A stretch of DNA of 64,000 nt from Steroidobacteraceae bacterium (GCA_027531255.1 JAPZRU010000009.1:1-64000); one strand, 5' to 3'. Shown: positions 24,016-33,783, counted from the stretch's first letter. The notes: generated from the sequence alone by a model not told the origin. Program-made: numbers and translations.

Positions 24016-24846
24016 TCAGCCCCAATGCTGCCCGAGGATCACCTCGAGCACGAACTTGGAGCCGAAGTAGGCGAGCGCGAGCACGGTGAAGCCGCCGACA
24101 GTGAAGCGCAGCGCCTTGCGGCCGCGCCAGCCGTAGCGCCAGCGGCCGTACAGCAGCACGCCGAAGATCGTCCAGGCCACGACCGCGAGCGCGATCTTGT
24201 GGACGAGGCGCTGCTCGGACGGGTCGTACACGAAGAAGAAACCGGTGACCAGCGCGAGCGTCAGCACCGTGAAGCCGCCGAACAGCGCGCGGAAAACCCA
24301 CGTCTCGACGGTCTCCATCGGCGGCAGCCAGGCGAGCGCGGCGACCGGCTGGCGTGCGCGGATGCGCTGGTCCTGCCAGGTCAGCAGCACGACGAGGATC
24401 GCGGCGGCCGCGAGCCAGCCGGCGGCGAGCGCGGCCATCGTGATGTGCGCGGTGATCTCCCACTGCGTCGGGCCGTGGATCTCGCGGAACCCGGTCACCA
24501 GGCCGGTGCCGACCGCCAGCAGGCCGGACAGCACGAACAGCGGGGCCGGCATCGCGGCCAGCCGCTGCGACGTCATCGCGGCCAGCGCGGAGCCCGCGAC
24601 CACGAAGCCGACCAGCGAGGCGCTGTCGGTGATCGCGAGGCTGAAGCCACCGGTCTCGCTGCGGATCGCGGAGAAGAGGATCCACGCGTGGGCGGCGAAG
24701 CCGGCCAGCGCGACGAAGTAAGACGGCGCGAAGCGCGCCTCCACGCGGGCCTTGGCTTCGCGCGCCAGCAGGACGGCGGCGGCGACGTAGAGCGCGAGGG
24801 GGACGAGGGTGAGCACGGCCGGGCCGGGGAAGGAAACCAATCCCAT
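24016..24846 (-). CDS. ypjD: Cytochrome c assembly-type inner membrane protein YpjD
   Basis: 276 residues with eight predicted membrane helices, among them VLTLVPLALYVAAAVLLA, FVLSGLLAVGTGLVTGF and LTLALVTGFFFVYD. It belongs to the CcsA/CcmC-like cytochrome C assembly family. Conserved His residues in HGPTQWEITAHI and QRLVHKIAL and a Trp-containing loop fit a haem-handling role, but YpjD itself has no settled function. The position divergent from ffh and upstream of corB is the conserved gammaproteobacterial arrangement. Confidence 0.86.
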   Translation of the reverse strand: MGLVSFPGPAVLTLVPLALYVAAAVLLAREAKARVEARFAPSYFVALAGFAAHAWILFSAIRSETGGFSLAITDSASLVGFVVAGSALAAMTSQRLAAMPAPLFVLSGLLAVGTGLVTGFREIHGPTQWEITAHITMAALAAGWLAAAAILVVLLTWQDQRIRARQPVAALAWLPPMETVETWVFRALFGGFTVLTLALVTGFFFVYDPSEQRLVHKIALAVVAWTIFGVLLYGRWRYGWRGRKALRFTVGGFTVLALAYFGSKFVLEVILGQHWG

Positions 24847-24854
24847 GATCGCAT

Positions 24855-24885
24855 GGGGGACGCCCCCAGTGTAAGCGCGGCTTAC
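24855..24885. promoter_or_regulatory. Two adjacent perfect hairpins in the ypjD-ffh divergent region
   Basis: GGGGG/CCCCC (24855-24859 and 24863-24867) is followed at once by GTAAGC/GCTTAC (24871-24876 and 24880-24885). Both have 3-nt loops. TATACT at 24899-24904 resembles a -10 box for ffh, 37 nt before its ATG; no good -35 box is present at 17 bp. The second repeat would overlap that -35 region, so it may be an operator. Confidence 0.45.
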
Positions 24886-24940
24886 CCCGACGGGACCCTA
24901 TACTGCAGGGCCCAGACACGGTTTCCCGGGATCTTGCCCC

Positions 24941-26305
24941 ATGTTCGACCAGCTGACCGAACGCCTGTCGCGCGCCGCCCAGGCCCTGACGGGCCGCGGC
25001 CGCCTGACCGAGGACAACGTCGCCGACACGCTGCGCCAGGTGCGGATGGCCCTGCTCGAGGCCGACGTGGCCGTCCCCGTCGTGAAGCAGTTCGTGGACG
25101 CGGTGAAGGTCCGTGCGCTCGGCGCCGAGGTCGAGAAGAGCCTCACGCCGGGCCAGGTGTTCATCAAGATCCTGCACGACGAACTGGTCCGGGTGATGGG
25201 CGAGCCGGCGCAGGGCCTGAACCTGCGCGCGCAGCCGCCGGTGGTCGTGCTGCTGGCGGGCCTGCAGGGCGCCGGCAAGACCACCACCGCGGCGAAGCTC
25301 GCGCGCCTCCTGATGGAACAGCAGAAGAAGCGCGTGCTGCTGGTCAGTGCCGACGTCTACCGGCCGGCCGCGATCACGCAGCTGCAGCGCCTCGCGGAGC
25401 AGGTCGGCGCCGGCTTCGTGCCGTCCTCCGCGGACGAGCGTCCGGTCGCGATCGCGAAGCGCGCGCTCGACGACGCGAAGCGCGGGCTCTGGGATGTGCT
25501 GATCGTCGACACCGCGGGCCGCCTGCACGTCGACTCCGAGATGATGGACGAGGTGCAGGCGATCGACCGCGAGATCGCGCCGCACGAGCGGCTGTTCGTC
25601 GTCGACAGCATGGCCGGCCAGGACGCGGTGAACTCCGCGCGCGCGTTCAACGCCGCGCTCGATCTCACCGGCGTGATCCTGACGAAGGCCGACGGCGACG
25701 CGCGCGGCGGCGCCGCGCTCTCCGTGCGACAGGTCACCGGCAAGCCGATCCTCTACCTCGGGCAGGGCGAGAAGGTCGACGCGCTCGAGCTGTTCCACCC
25801 GGAGCGCGTCGCCTCGCGGATCCTCGGCATGGGCGACGTGCTGTCGCTGGTCGAGGAGGTGCAGGCCAAGGTCGACAAGGAGAAGGCCGAGAAGCTCGCG
25901 CAGAAGCTGTCGAAGGGGAAGGGCTTCGACTTCACCGACCTGCGCGAGCAGCTGCTGCAGATGCAGAAGATGGGCGGCATGAACGCGCTGCTCGACAAGC
26001 TGCCGTCGCAGTTCCAGCAGGCCGCCGCGCAGCAGCCGAACGCGTTCGACGACCGGCAGGTGCGCCGCCAGATCGCGATCATCAACTCGATGACGCCGCA
26101 GGAGCGCCGCAAGCCGGACCTGATCGACGGCTCGCGCAAGCGCCGCATCGCGAACGGCTCCGGCACCCAGGTGCAGGACGTCAACCGCCTGCTGAAGCAG
26201 ATGCTGCAGATGCAGAAGGTGATGAAGCAGTTCTCGAAGGGCGGCATGCGCGGGATGCTGCGCAGCCTCGGCGGCCGGATGCCGCCCGGACTCGGGGGGC
26301 GGTAG
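24941..26305 (+). CDS. ffh: Signal recognition particle protein Ffh (SRP54)
   Basis: 454 residues, the usual length. Ffh binds 4.5S RNA and signal sequences and targets nascent membrane proteins to FtsY. The N domain (MFDQLTERLSRAAQAL), the G domain and the Met-rich M domain are all present. The GTPase motifs are GLQGAGKTTTAAKLA (near 107), DTAGRLHVD and TKADGDARGGAA. The M domain is clear from about 310 on (LLQMQKMGGMNALLDKLP, MLQMQKVMKQFSKGGMRGM). Its RNA partner is in this window at 59167-59277. Confidence 0.97.
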   Translation: MFDQLTERLSRAAQALTGRGRLTEDNVADTLRQVRMALLEADVAVPVVKQFVDAVKVRALGAEVEKSLTPGQVFIKILHDELVRVMGEPAQGLNLRAQPPVVVLLAGLQGAGKTTTAAKLARLLMEQQKKRVLLVSADVYRPAAITQLQRLAEQVGAGFVPSSADERPVAIAKRALDDAKRGLWDVLIVDTAGRLHVDSEMMDEVQAIDREIAPHERLFVVDSMAGQDAVNSARAFNAALDLTGVILTKADGDARGGAALSVRQVTGKPILYLGQGEKVDALELFHPERVASRILGMGDVLSLVEEVQAKVDKEKAEKLAQKLSKGKGFDFTDLREQLLQMQKMGGMNALLDKLPSQFQQAAAQQPNAFDDRQVRRQIAIINSMTPQERRKPDLIDGSRKRRIANGSGTQVQDVNRLLKQMLQMQKVMKQFSKGGMRGMLRSLGGRMPPGLGGR

Positions 26306-26315
26306 CGTCCTGCCA

Positions 26316-26328
26316 CCCCGAGTCGGGG
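26316..26328 (+). terminator. Weak hairpin after ffh
   Basis: CCCCG (26316-26320) and CGGGG (26324-26328) pair across a 3-nt loop, followed by CGTTTC. It lies 11 nt after the ffh stop. A short stem and short T-run make it a marginal intrinsic terminator. Confidence 0.35.
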
Positions 26329-26434
26329 CGTTTCAGTCGGCCGTTGCGCGCGCCGCCGGGCGGGACTGGGGCTCTCCCGGCCGGCCCCTCCTACCCAGAC
26401 CGGCGGGCACAGCCCTGGAGGAGGCCGCCACCCG

Positions 26435-26463
26435 TTCCACTCCGAACCGCCTTTCTGTAGACT
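26435..26463 (+). promoter_or_regulatory. Sigma-70 promoter of the rpsP-rimM-trmD-rplS operon
   Basis: TTCCAC (26435-26440) and TAGACT (26458-26463) are 17 bp apart. The start would be near 26470, giving a leader of about 118 nt before rpsP. No other promoter-like sequence is visible within the operon. Confidence 0.5.
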
Positions 26464-26587
26464 GCACGGCTCTTTGGCGGCGGCGCAGGCTCGCGCGTGC
26501 TCGCCGTTGGATCACCTGGACCGGGTCCGCCGCGCTGGCGGGGCCGGGCCGCAACACGCCCCGCCCGCGGGGTTCGAGGTTCGACAG

Positions 26588-26845
26588 ATGGTTACGATTC
26601 GCCTGACGCGGCGCGGTGGCAAGAAGGATCCCTTCTACCACGTGGTCGTCACGGACAGCCGCAAGCGCCAGGGCGGCACGACGCTCGAGCAGGTCGGCAT
26701 CTACAACCCGATCGCGAAGGGCAAGGAGACGGAGCTGAGGCTCGACGTCGCCAAGATCGATGCGTGGGTGAAGAAGGGCGCGAAGACCTCCGATCGCGTC
26801 GCCGCGCTCGTGTCGCAGTACCGCAAGCAGCAGGTCGCCGCCTGA
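26588..26845 (+). CDS. rpsP: 30S ribosomal protein bS16
   Basis: 85 residues, family-typical. It begins MVTIRLTRRGGKKDPFYHVV, the bS16 signature, and continues VTDSRKRQGGTTLEQVGIYN. bS16 binds 16S rRNA early in 30S assembly. The ATG at 26588 is chosen because the frame upstream carries no homology. First gene of the rpsP-rimM-trmD-rplS operon. Confidence 0.98.
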   Translation: MVTIRLTRRGGKKDPFYHVVVTDSRKRQGGTTLEQVGIYNPIAKGKETELRLDVAKIDAWVKKGAKTSDRVAALVSQYRKQQVAA

Positions 26846-26883
26846 CCGGGACGGAATCTCCCGGCGCAGCCGGTCGAGAGTCC

Positions 26884-27438
26884 GTGGCCGGCCGATCCGC
26901 GGATCGACCGCTGGAGCAGGCGGGCCGGATGGTGGTGCTGGGGCGACTCACGGCGCCCTGGGGTGTGAAGGGATGGATCAAGGCGGAGTCGTACACCGAC
27001 CCGCCGGCCGGGATCCTCGACTACCCCACGTGGTTCCTCGCGCGCCCCGCGCGCGGAGACGACCCCGGGGGGTGGGACGAGATGGCGATCGTCGAAGGAC
27101 GCGCGCAGGGAGGCCGCCATGTGGTGGTGAGCCTGCCGGGCGTCGAGGATCCGGAAACGGCACGGCTCTGGGTGGCACGCGACGTCGCGGTGCCCCGGAG
27201 CGCGCTGCCGGAGCCGGCGCCGGGCGAGTACTACTGGGACGATCTCGAGGGCTGCCGGGTGGTGACCCTCGAGGGCCGCGACCTGGGAGTGGTCGCGCAC
27301 CTGATGGACATGCCGGCGAACCCGGTGCTGGTCGTGCGGGGCGAACGCGAACGCTGGTTGCCGCTGGTGCGCGAGCACGTGAAGCGGGTCGATACGGCGG
27401 CTCGGCTCGTGACGGTGGACTGGGACCCGGAGTTCTGA
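26884..27438 (+). CDS. rimM: Ribosome maturation factor RimM
   Basis: 184 residues from GTG 26884; an in-frame ATG at 26929 would remove 15 residues but leave only two before the core. RimM binds uS19 and helps mature the 30S head. The N-terminal domain starts VVLGRLTAPWGVKGWIKAES, the PRC-barrel domain begins near YYWDDLEGCRVVT and includes LVVRGERERWLPLV. It ends DTAARLVTVDWDPEF, a standard RimM C-terminus. It lies 38 nt after rpsP and 26 nt before trmD. Confidence 0.93.
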   Translation: MAGRSADRPLEQAGRMVVLGRLTAPWGVKGWIKAESYTDPPAGILDYPTWFLARPARGDDPGGWDEMAIVEGRAQGGRHVVVSLPGVEDPETARLWVARDVAVPRSALPEPAPGEYYWDDLEGCRVVTLEGRDLGVVAHLMDMPANPVLVVRGERERWLPLVREHVKRVDTAARLVTVDWDPEF

Positions 27439-27464
27439 GGCGCCGGCGGAGCCGGGGGCTCGCG

Positions 27465-28259
27465 ATGCACGTCGAGGTGGTGACGCTGTTCCCGGAGTTC
27501 GTCCGGGCGTACCTCGCCTCCGGCGTCGTCGGGCGCGCGGTGGAACGTGGGCTGCTGCGGATAGGTACCGAAGACCCGCGGACGTACGCGACGGACGTGC
27601 ACCGGACGGTGGACGACCGGCCCTACGGCGGCGGCCCCGGCATGGTGCTGAAGGTCGAGCCGCTGGCGACGGCGCTCGGTGCGGCGCAGGCCCGGCTGCC
27701 AGAGGGCAGCCCGCGGATCTACCTGTCCGCGCAGGGCCGGCCGTTCACCCAGCGCGTGGCGCGGGAGTTCGCACGGCGGCCGGGTCTGCTGCTGCTGGCA
27801 GGGCGCTACGAGGGCGTCGACGAGCGGCTGCTGGCCGAGTGCGTCGATGACGAATTGTCGATCGGCGACTACGTCCTGTCGGGCGGCGAGCTCGGGGCGC
27901 TGGTCGTGATCGATGCGGTCGCGAGGCTCCTGCAGGGCGTCCTCGGCGGTGAGCACTCGGCGGCGTTCGAGTCGTTCGGCGAGGGCGGCGCGGTCGGCAC
28001 CGACGGCGCGGGCCCGCTCGAATGGCCGGCCGGGCTGCTGGAGGGGCCGGCGTATACGCGGCCGGTGGAATGGCACGGGCGGCGGGTGCCCGAGGTGCTG
28101 CAGGAGGGCAACCACGCGGCGATTCGCCGGTGGCGCCTGAAGCAGTCGCTGGGTCGCACGTGGGAGCGGCGCCCGGAGCTGCTGGAGCAGCGGGATTTGA
28201 CGGTCGAGGAACGCAGGCTCCTCGACGAGTACCGGAACGAGCGTTCGCGCGGTGCGTGA
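27465..28259 (+). CDS. trmD: tRNA (guanine37-N1)-methyltransferase
   Basis: 264 residues. TrmD methylates G37 of tRNAs with GG in the anticodon region, preventing +1 frameshifts. Signatures: [47 protein letters not shown] and [18 protein letters not shown], which form the SPOUT knot and SAM site. Relative to the usual SFAEGLLDCPHYTRP region, about 13 extra residues ([17 protein letters not shown]) lie in the linker between the two domains. The start is ATG 27465. Confidence 0.96.
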   Translation: MHVEVVTLFPEFVRAYLASGVVGRAVERGLLRIGTEDPRTYATDVHRTVDDRPYGGGPGMVLKVEPLATALGAAQARLPEGSPRIYLSAQGRPFTQRVAREFARRPGLLLLAGRYEGVDERLLAECVDDELSIGDYVLSGGELGALVVIDAVARLLQGVLGGEHSAAFESFGEGGAVGTDGAGPLEWPAGLLEGPAYTRPVEWHGRRVPEVLQEGNHAAIRRWRLKQSLGRTWERRPELLEQRDLTVEERRLLDEYRNERSRGA

Positions 28260-28288
28260 GCGCAATGATTGCTAGTCGAGGCACGACC

Positions 28289-28633
28289 ATGAACGAGCTG
28301 ATCAAGTCGATCGAGAAGGCGCAGATGACGCGCGAGGTGCCGGAGTTCGGTCCGGGCGACACCGTCGTGGTCGAGGTCAAGGTCAAGGAAGGCGATCGCG
28401 AGCGCGTGCAGGCCTACGAGGGCGTCGTGATCGCCCGCAGCAACCGCGGCCTGAACTCCTCGTTCACCGTGCGCAAGATCTCGCACGGCGAGGGCGTGGA
28501 GCGCGTCTTCCAGACCTACTCGCCGGCGCTCGGCGCGATCACCGTGAAGCGTCGCGGCAACGTCCGTCGCGCGAAGCTCTACTACCTGCGCGAGCGCTCG
28601 GGCAAGAGCGCGCGCATCGAAGAGAAGGTCTGA
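28289..28633 (+). CDS. rplS: 50S ribosomal protein bL19
   Basis: 114 residues. It begins [13 protein letters not shown], with family motifs [19 protein letters not shown] and [20 protein letters not shown]. bL19 sits at the subunit interface near bridge B8. The ATG at 28289 is chosen over an upstream ATG (MIASRG) that has no homology. Last gene of the operon, followed by a probable terminator. Confidence 0.97.
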   Translation: MNELIKSIEKAQMTREVPEFGPGDTVVVEVKVKEGDRERVQAYEGVVIARSNRGLNSSFTVRKISHGEGVERVFQTYSPALGAITVKRRGNVRRAKLYYLRERSGKSARIEEKV

Positions 28634-28688
28634 GCTGCGGCTGGGCGCGGCATTTCGCACGCGCCGGCGCATCTCCGCCGACCCCGAA

Positions 28689-28720
28689 GCCGGTGCCGTC
28701 CCGTACGGCCCGGCCTCTTT
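28689..28720 (+). terminator. Intrinsic terminator after rplS
   Basis: GCCGG (28689-28693) and GCCGT (28695-28699) pair with ACGGC (28705-28709) and CCGGC (28710-28714), a 10-bp stem with one bulged T and a 5-nt loop. CTCTTT follows. The T-run is short, but the position at the end of the rpsP operon fits. Confidence 0.55.
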
Positions 28721-28743
28721 GCGTTCCGCCGTGGTCGGCGCCA

Positions 28744-28772
28744 TTACGTCGCCATGGTCGCGTGAGTAGACT
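28744..28772 (+). promoter_or_regulatory. Candidate sigma-70 promoter of sppA
   Basis: TTACGT (28744-28749) and TAGACT (28767-28772) are 17 bp apart, 46 nt before the sppA start. The -10 is the same hexamer as in the rpsP promoter. Confidence 0.4.
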
Positions 28773-28817
28773 CGGCGCTTCCTCGCATCCGCGGCCGTCT
28801 TCCGGCCGGAGTCCCCG

Positions 28818-30665
28818 ATGAACGTGATCCGTCGCGTGTTCGAGCTACTGTGGCGCGGCCTGGACGGCCTGCGCAAGGTGCTGCACCTGATCGTGCTGCT
28901 GTTCCTGTTCGCGCTCGTGCTCGCGGCGTTCCGCGAGCGCGTGCCGATCGTGCCGGCGCAGGCGGCGCTCGTGATCGCGCCGCAGGGCGCGCTGGTCGAG
29001 GAACTGTCGGGCGACGCGTTCGACCGCGCGGTCGGCGAGATCACCGGGGATCGCGAGCCCGAGGCGCTCGTGCCGGACATCGTCGAGGCGATCCGCGCGG
29101 CGGCGAAGGACGACCGCATCGACGCGCTCGTGCTGGAGACCGAGGACCTCACGGGCGGGGGACTCGCGAAGCTGCGCGCGATCGCGCGCGCGATCGAGGA
29201 GTTCCGCGCCGCCGGCAAGAAGGTCTATGCGCACGGCGAGTACGTCACGCAGACGCAGTACTACCTGATGGCGCAGGCGGACGAGGCGTACCTGGAGCCG
29301 CAGGGCGCGGTCGGCATCGACGGCTTCTCGGTGTATTCGCCCTTCCTGAAGGGCGGCCTCGACAAGCTCGGCGTCAGCGTGTCCGTGTTCCGCTCGGGCG
29401 CGTACAAGTCGCTCGGCGAGCCGTTCACCCGCACCGACATGTCGCCGGAGGTAAAGGCCGAGACGCAGGAGTGGCTCGGCGCGCTGTGGCTCGCCTATGC
29501 GGAAGGCGTCGCGCAGCCGCGCGGTCTCGAGCCCGCGGGCGTGAACCGCTACGTCGAGCAGGCCGTGCCGCTGCTGCGCGAGACGAACGGCGATGCCGCG
29601 CTGATGGCCGAGAAGGCGCGCCTGGTCACCGGGCGAAAGACGCGCCAGGAGTTCGAGGCCCGCGTCGCCGAGGTGGTCGGCCCCGACGAGGACGAGCGCG
29701 CGTTCGCCGCGATCGACCAGGACTCCTACCTCGCGGCGGTGCGCTCCGAGCGCGTGCTCGAGCGTCATCCGGCGGGACACGTCGCGGTGGTCACCGCGAC
29801 GGGCGAAATCCTCGACGGCTCGGGCTCGCCCGGCACGATCGGCGCGGACACGCTGTCCGCGGTGCTCGAGGACGTACGTCACGACGACGACGTGAAGGCC
29901 GTGGTGCTGCGCGTCGACAGTCCGGGCGGCAGCGTGCTGGCCTCCGAGCTGATTCGGCAGCGAGTCGCCGCGCTGCGCGAGGCCGGCAAGCCGGTGGTCG
30001 CGTCGTTCTCGACCGTCGCGGCCTCCGGCGGCTACTACATCGCGACGGCCGCCGACGAGATCTGGGCGGAGCCGACGACGATCACCGGCTCGATCGGCGT
30101 GATCGCGATCGTGCCGACCTTCGAGGGTTTGCTGGGCAAGCTCGGCGTCGGCTTCGACGGCGTGGCGACCTCGAAGCTCGCCGAGGCGGCGCGGCTCGAC
30201 CGCGAACTGTCGCCCGAGATCCGCGAGTTGCTGCAGCTGGGCGTGGACCAGCAGTACCGGCACTTCCTGCAGCTGGTCGCGGAATCCCGCGGCAAGACGG
30301 TCGAGCAGGCCGACGAGCTCGCGCAGGGACGTACGTGGCTCGGTACGCGCGCGAAGGAAGTCGGTCTCGTCGACGAGCTCGGCGGGCTCGACGATGCGGT
30401 GAAGGCGGCGGCGCGACTCGCGAAGCTGCAGGAGGGGCAGTACGGGATCGACCGGCGCGAGCAGCCTATGTCTTGGCGCGAGGTGTTGATACGCGACCTC
30501 GGCGCCATCGCGCTGCATGCGGCCCGGCGGATCGGTCTCGTGGACCGCACGCCGCCGCTCGCGAGCCGCACGCTCGCGGCCGTCGAACGGGAGCTCGGGC
30601 GGATCGCCGCGCTGAACGACCCGCGAAACCTATACTTCCTCTGCACTGCCTGCGAGGTCCGCTGA
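28818..30665 (+). CDS. sppA: Signal peptide peptidase SppA, long (67 kDa) type
   Basis: 615 residues. An inner-membrane S49 serine protease that degrades cleaved signal peptides. One N-terminal helix (VLHLIVLLFLFALVLAAF) is followed by two S49 repeats, as in E. coli SppA. The N-terminal repeat holds the likely general-base Lys in FRSGAYKSLGEPFTR; the C-terminal repeat holds the nucleophile Ser in VAASGGYYIATAADEIW. Both lie in expected contexts. Starts at ATG 28818. Confidence 0.94.
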   Translation: MNVIRRVFELLWRGLDGLRKVLHLIVLLFLFALVLAAFRERVPIVPAQAALVIAPQGALVEELSGDAFDRAVGEITGDREPEALVPDIVEAIRAAAKDDRIDALVLETEDLTGGGLAKLRAIARAIEEFRAAGKKVYAHGEYVTQTQYYLMAQADEAYLEPQGAVGIDGFSVYSPFLKGGLDKLGVSVSVFRSGAYKSLGEPFTRTDMSPEVKAETQEWLGALWLAYAEGVAQPRGLEPAGVNRYVEQAVPLLRETNGDAALMAEKARLVTGRKTRQEFEARVAEVVGPDEDERAFAAIDQDSYLAAVRSERVLERHPAGHVAVVTATGEILDGSGSPGTIGADTLSAVLEDVRHDDDVKAVVLRVDSPGGSVLASELIRQRVAALREAGKPVVASFSTVAASGGYYIATAADEIWAEPTTITGSIGVIAIVPTFEGLLGKLGVGFDGVATSKLAEAARLDRELSPEIRELLQLGVDQQYRHFLQLVAESRGKTVEQADELAQGRTWLGTRAKEVGLVDELGGLDDAVKAAARLAKLQEGQYGIDRREQPMSWREVLIRDLGAIALHAARRIGLVDRTPPLASRTLAAVERELGRIAALNDPRNLYFLCTACEVR

Positions 30666-30814
30666 AGCATGGGGAGGGCGTCGCCGACGCTCTTCGAGGG
30701 GCTCGCGGGCGTGCGTGCGCGTGCGTCCGCATCCCGGGCGCAGGTACGCAGCATGACGCGCACGCCGAACCGCTCTCTCGCGGTGCAGCGTGGCCGCGTT
30801 CGGGCACCGCCGTC

Positions 30815-31849
30815 TCAGCCGAGCGTGGTCCAGTCGAGGATCACCTTGCCGCTCTGCCCGGAGCCCATGATCTCGAAGCCGTCGCGGAACTGCTCGACCG
30901 GCAGCCGGTGCGTGATCACGGGCGTCACGTCGAGGCCCGACTGCAGCATCGATGCCATCTTGTACCAGGTCTCGAACATCTCGCGGCCGTAGACGCCCTT
31001 CAGGACCAGCCCCTTGAAGATGACCTGGTCCCAGTCGATGCCGGTGTCCTTCGGCACGATGCCGAGCAGCGCGACCTTGCCCCCGTGGTGCATCGTGCGC
31101 AGCAGTTCGCGAAACGCCGACGGCACGCCACTCATCTCGAGGCCGACGTCGAAGCCTTCCTCCATGGCGAGCTGCGCCATCGCGCCGTCGAGCGCTTCGG
31201 TGCGCACGTCGAGCGCGAGCGAGGCGCCCATCCGCCTCGCGAGCTCGAGGCGGTAGGGATTCACGTCGGTGATCACGACGTGCCGGGCGCCCGCGAAGCG
31301 CGCGATCGCGACCGCCATGATGCCGATGGGGCCGGCGCCCGTGATCAGCACGTCCTCGCCGACCAGGTCGAACGACAGCGCGGTGTGCGTCGCGTTGCCG
31401 AGCGGGTCGAGGATCGAGGCGATCTCGTCGGTGATCGCGTCCGGGAGGCGGAACACGTTGGCGGCCGGCAGCGCCATGTACTCCGCGAAGCAGCCGGCGC
31501 GATTCACGCCGACGCCCACGGTGTTGCGGCACAGGTGACGGCGGCCGGCCCGGCAGTTGCGGCAGTAGCCGCAGGTGATGTGCCCTTCGCCCGAGACGCG
31601 GTCGCCGACCTGCAGGCCGCGGACCTCCGAGCCCAGCTCCACGATCTCGCCGCAGTACTCGTGGCCGACCGCCATCGGCACCCTTATCGTGCGCTGGGCC
31701 CACTCGTCCCAGTGCCAGATGTGCATGTCGGTGCCGCAGATCGCGGTCTTGCGCATCTTGATCAGCACGTCGTTCGGGCCGATCGCCGGCTTCGGCACGT
31801 CCGCCATCCAGATGCCGCGTTCGGGCTTGGCCTTGACGAGGGCCTTCAT
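30815..31849 (-). CDS. tdh: L-threonine 3-dehydrogenase
   Basis: 344 residues. Zinc-dependent oxidation of L-threonine to 2-amino-3-ketobutyrate with NAD+. Catalytic Zn ligands include Cys38 ([15 protein letters not shown]) and the GHEYCGE motif; the structural Zn site is [15 protein letters not shown]. The Rossmann motif [18 protein letters not shown] binds NAD. The start is the ATG at 31849 (MKALVK). The gene follows kbl, whose product cleaves the unstable ketone, so threonine is converted to glycine and acetyl-CoA. Confidence 0.97.
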   Translation of the reverse strand: MKALVKAKPERGIWMADVPKPAIGPNDVLIKMRKTAICGTDMHIWHWDEWAQRTIRVPMAVGHEYCGEIVELGSEVRGLQVGDRVSGEGHITCGYCRNCRAGRRHLCRNTVGVGVNRAGCFAEYMALPAANVFRLPDAITDEIASILDPLGNATHTALSFDLVGEDVLITGAGPIGIMAVAIARFAGARHVVITDVNPYRLELARRMGASLALDVRTEALDGAMAQLAMEEGFDVGLEMSGVPSAFRELLRTMHHGGKVALLGIVPKDTGIDWDQVIFKGLVLKGVYGREMFETWYKMASMLQSGLDVTPVITHRLPVEQFRDGFEIMGSGQSGKVILDWTTLG

Positions 31850-31902
31850 CGAGTCGCTCCGGGCGAAGAAGGGTCGCGGGCGTGCGCGGCGAACGATGCA
31901 GT

Positions 31903-33102
31903 TCAGGCCGCGCGGCCGAGCACGCCGAGCTCGCGGCCGGCCTGAGCGAACGCCTCGACGACGCGGTCGAGCTGCTCGCGAGTGTGCGCGGCGGTCATCT
32001 GCGTGCGGATGCGGGCCTTGCCCTGCGGCACGACCGGGAACGCGAAGCCGATCACGTACACGCCGAGCTCCAGCAGCCGATCGGCCATTCCCACCGCGAG
32101 CCGCGCGTCGCCGAGCATGACCGGGACGATGGGGTGATCGCCGGGCGTCAATGCGAAGCCGGCGGCCGTCATCCGCGCGCGGAAGTGACGGGCGTTGTCG
32201 ACGAGGCGGGCACGCAGGTCGTCGCCGCGCTCGACGAGGTCGAGCACCGCGAGCGAGGTGGCGGCGACCACTGGCGGGATCGAGTTCGAGAACAGGTACG
32301 GGCGCGAGCGCTGGCGCAGCCACTCGATCACCTCGCGCCGGCCCGAGACGTAGCCGCCGGAGGCGCCGCCGAGCGCCTTGCCGAGGGTGCCGGTGAGGAC
32401 GTCCACGCGGCCGATCACGCCGTGCAGTTCGTGCGTGCCGCGGCCGCGGGCGCCGACGAAGCCGGTGGCGTGCGAGTCGTCGACGACGACCACCGCGTCG
32501 TGGCGCTCGGCTAGGTCGCAGATCTCGCGCAGCGGCGCCACGGTGCCGTCCATCGAGAACACGCCGTCGGTGACGATCAGCCGCGTGCGGGCGCCCGCGG
32601 CCTCCCGGAGCCGGGCCTCGAGTTCGCCGAGGTCGCGGTTCGCGTAGCGCAGCTTGCGCGCCTTGCAGAGGCGGATGCCGTCGATGATCGAGGCGTGGTT
32701 CAGCGCGTCCGAGATCACGGCATCCTGCTCGTCGAGCAGCGTCTCGAACAGGCCGCCGTTGGCGTCGAAGCACGAGGAATAGAGGATCGTGTCCTCGGTG
32801 CCGAGGAAGGCCGACAGCCGCTGCTCCAGCGCGCGATGCACTGACTGCGTGCCGCAGATGAACCGCACCGAGGCGACGCCGTAGCCGTAGCGGTCGAGCG
32901 CCGCATGGGCCGCCTCGATCACGGCCGGATGGCTGGCGAGGCCGAGGTAGTTGTTGGCGCACAGGTTGATCACCTCGCGCCCGTCGGCGAGGCGGATCAC
33001 GGGGCTCTGCGGGGAGCCGAGCAGGCGCTCGACCTTGTAGAGACCCTGGGCCCGGAGTTCGGCCGACTGGTTCCGCAGGCGATTGCGCAGCGCTTCGTCC
33101 AT
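31903..33102 (-). CDS. kbl: 2-amino-3-ketobutyrate CoA ligase (glycine C-acetyltransferase)
   Basis: 399 residues, PLP-dependent alpha-oxoamine synthase. It cleaves 2-amino-3-ketobutyrate with CoA to glycine and acetyl-CoA, the step after Tdh. Motifs: [57 protein letters not shown] and the PLP-lysine motif [14 protein letters not shown]. The start is ATG 33102. First gene of the kbl-tdh pair, with tdh 53 nt downstream. Confidence 0.97.
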   Translation of the reverse strand: MDEALRNRLRNQSAELRAQGLYKVERLLGSPQSPVIRLADGREVINLCANNYLGLASHPAVIEAAHAALDRYGYGVASVRFICGTQSVHRALEQRLSAFLGTEDTILYSSCFDANGGLFETLLDEQDAVISDALNHASIIDGIRLCKARKLRYANRDLGELEARLREAAGARTRLIVTDGVFSMDGTVAPLREICDLAERHDAVVVVDDSHATGFVGARGRGTHELHGVIGRVDVLTGTLGKALGGASGGYVSGRREVIEWLRQRSRPYLFSNSIPPVVAATSLAVLDLVERGDDLRARLVDNARHFRARMTAAGFALTPGDHPIVPVMLGDARLAVGMADRLLELGVYVIGFAFPVVPQGKARIRTQMTAAHTREQLDRVVEAFAQAGRELGVLGRAA

Positions 33103-33190
33103 GAGACGGGTCCGACAGGCGAGAGGGCGCGAGTATAGGCAAAATCTCCCCCGTGGGGCTCCGTACCATCGCCCTTCGAAGCGGGCACTC

Positions 33191-33616
33191 ATGACCCAGG
33201 ACGAGGATGCGCACGGCGACGCGGCCGGGCGCCTGCGGATCGACCGCTGGCTGTGGTGCGCGCGGTTCTACAAGAGCCGTGCACAGGCCTCGGAGGCGGT
33301 GGCCGGCGGGCGCGTGCACGTCAACGGCGCGCGCGTGAAGCCGTCGCGTGCGCTGCGGATCGGCGACCGCGTCAGCGTGTCCGTGCAGCCGGGACGCGAG
33401 GTCGAGTTCGAGGTCCGCGCGATCCCGGAACGTCGCGGGCCGGCGCCGGAGGCGCGGGCCTGCTACGAGGAGACGCCCGAGAGCGTGCAGCGGGGCGTGC
33501 GTTGGCAGGAGAGTCGGCGCCTCGCGGCGCTCGCCTCGCCCCGGCCCGAGGGGCGGCCGGACAAGAGGGCACGGCGCGAACTGGAAGAACTCGCGCGCAG
33601 GCAAGGCAGGGAGTGA
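33191..33616 (+). CDS. hslR: Heat-shock protein 15 (Hsp15), S4 RNA-binding
   Basis: 141 residues. The S4 domain is clear: [37 protein letters not shown] and LRIGDRVSV. Hsp15 binds free 50S subunits carrying stalled nascent chains, which is the E. coli function. The C-terminal half is basic ([17 protein letters not shown]). The ATG at 33191 is 88 nt from the divergent kbl start. Length is close to that of E. coli Hsp15 (133). Confidence 0.92.
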   Translation: MTQDEDAHGDAAGRLRIDRWLWCARFYKSRAQASEAVAGGRVHVNGARVKPSRALRIGDRVSVSVQPGREVEFEVRAIPERRGPAPEARACYEETPESVQRGVRWQESRRLAALASPRPEGRPDKRARRELEELARRQGRE

Positions 33617-33621
33617 GCCGA

Positions 33622-33783
33622 ATGGTCAAGGACGACGCTGCGGAACGGACCGATTGGGAACGGGTGGTGCTCGACCGCCTCCGAGAGCGGCTCGAACGCG
33701 AGGATCGCCAGCGGCCGGCGCAGGCGGGCTGGGAGGCCGCTGCCGAGCAGCGGTTGCGGGCGCACTTCGAGGCCGCGGACTGA
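33622..33783 (+). CDS. Small hypothetical protein
   Basis: 53 residues from ATG 33622, with GGGAG upstream, 5 nt after hslR. It is a single charged, probably helical sequence ([20 protein letters not shown], then [14 protein letters not shown]). No family is recognised. The tight spacing to hslR and the ribosome site suggest it is translated with it; it may also be chance. Confidence 0.45.
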   Translation: MVKDDAAERTDWERVVLDRLRERLEREDRQRPAQAGWEAAAEQRLRAHFEAAD

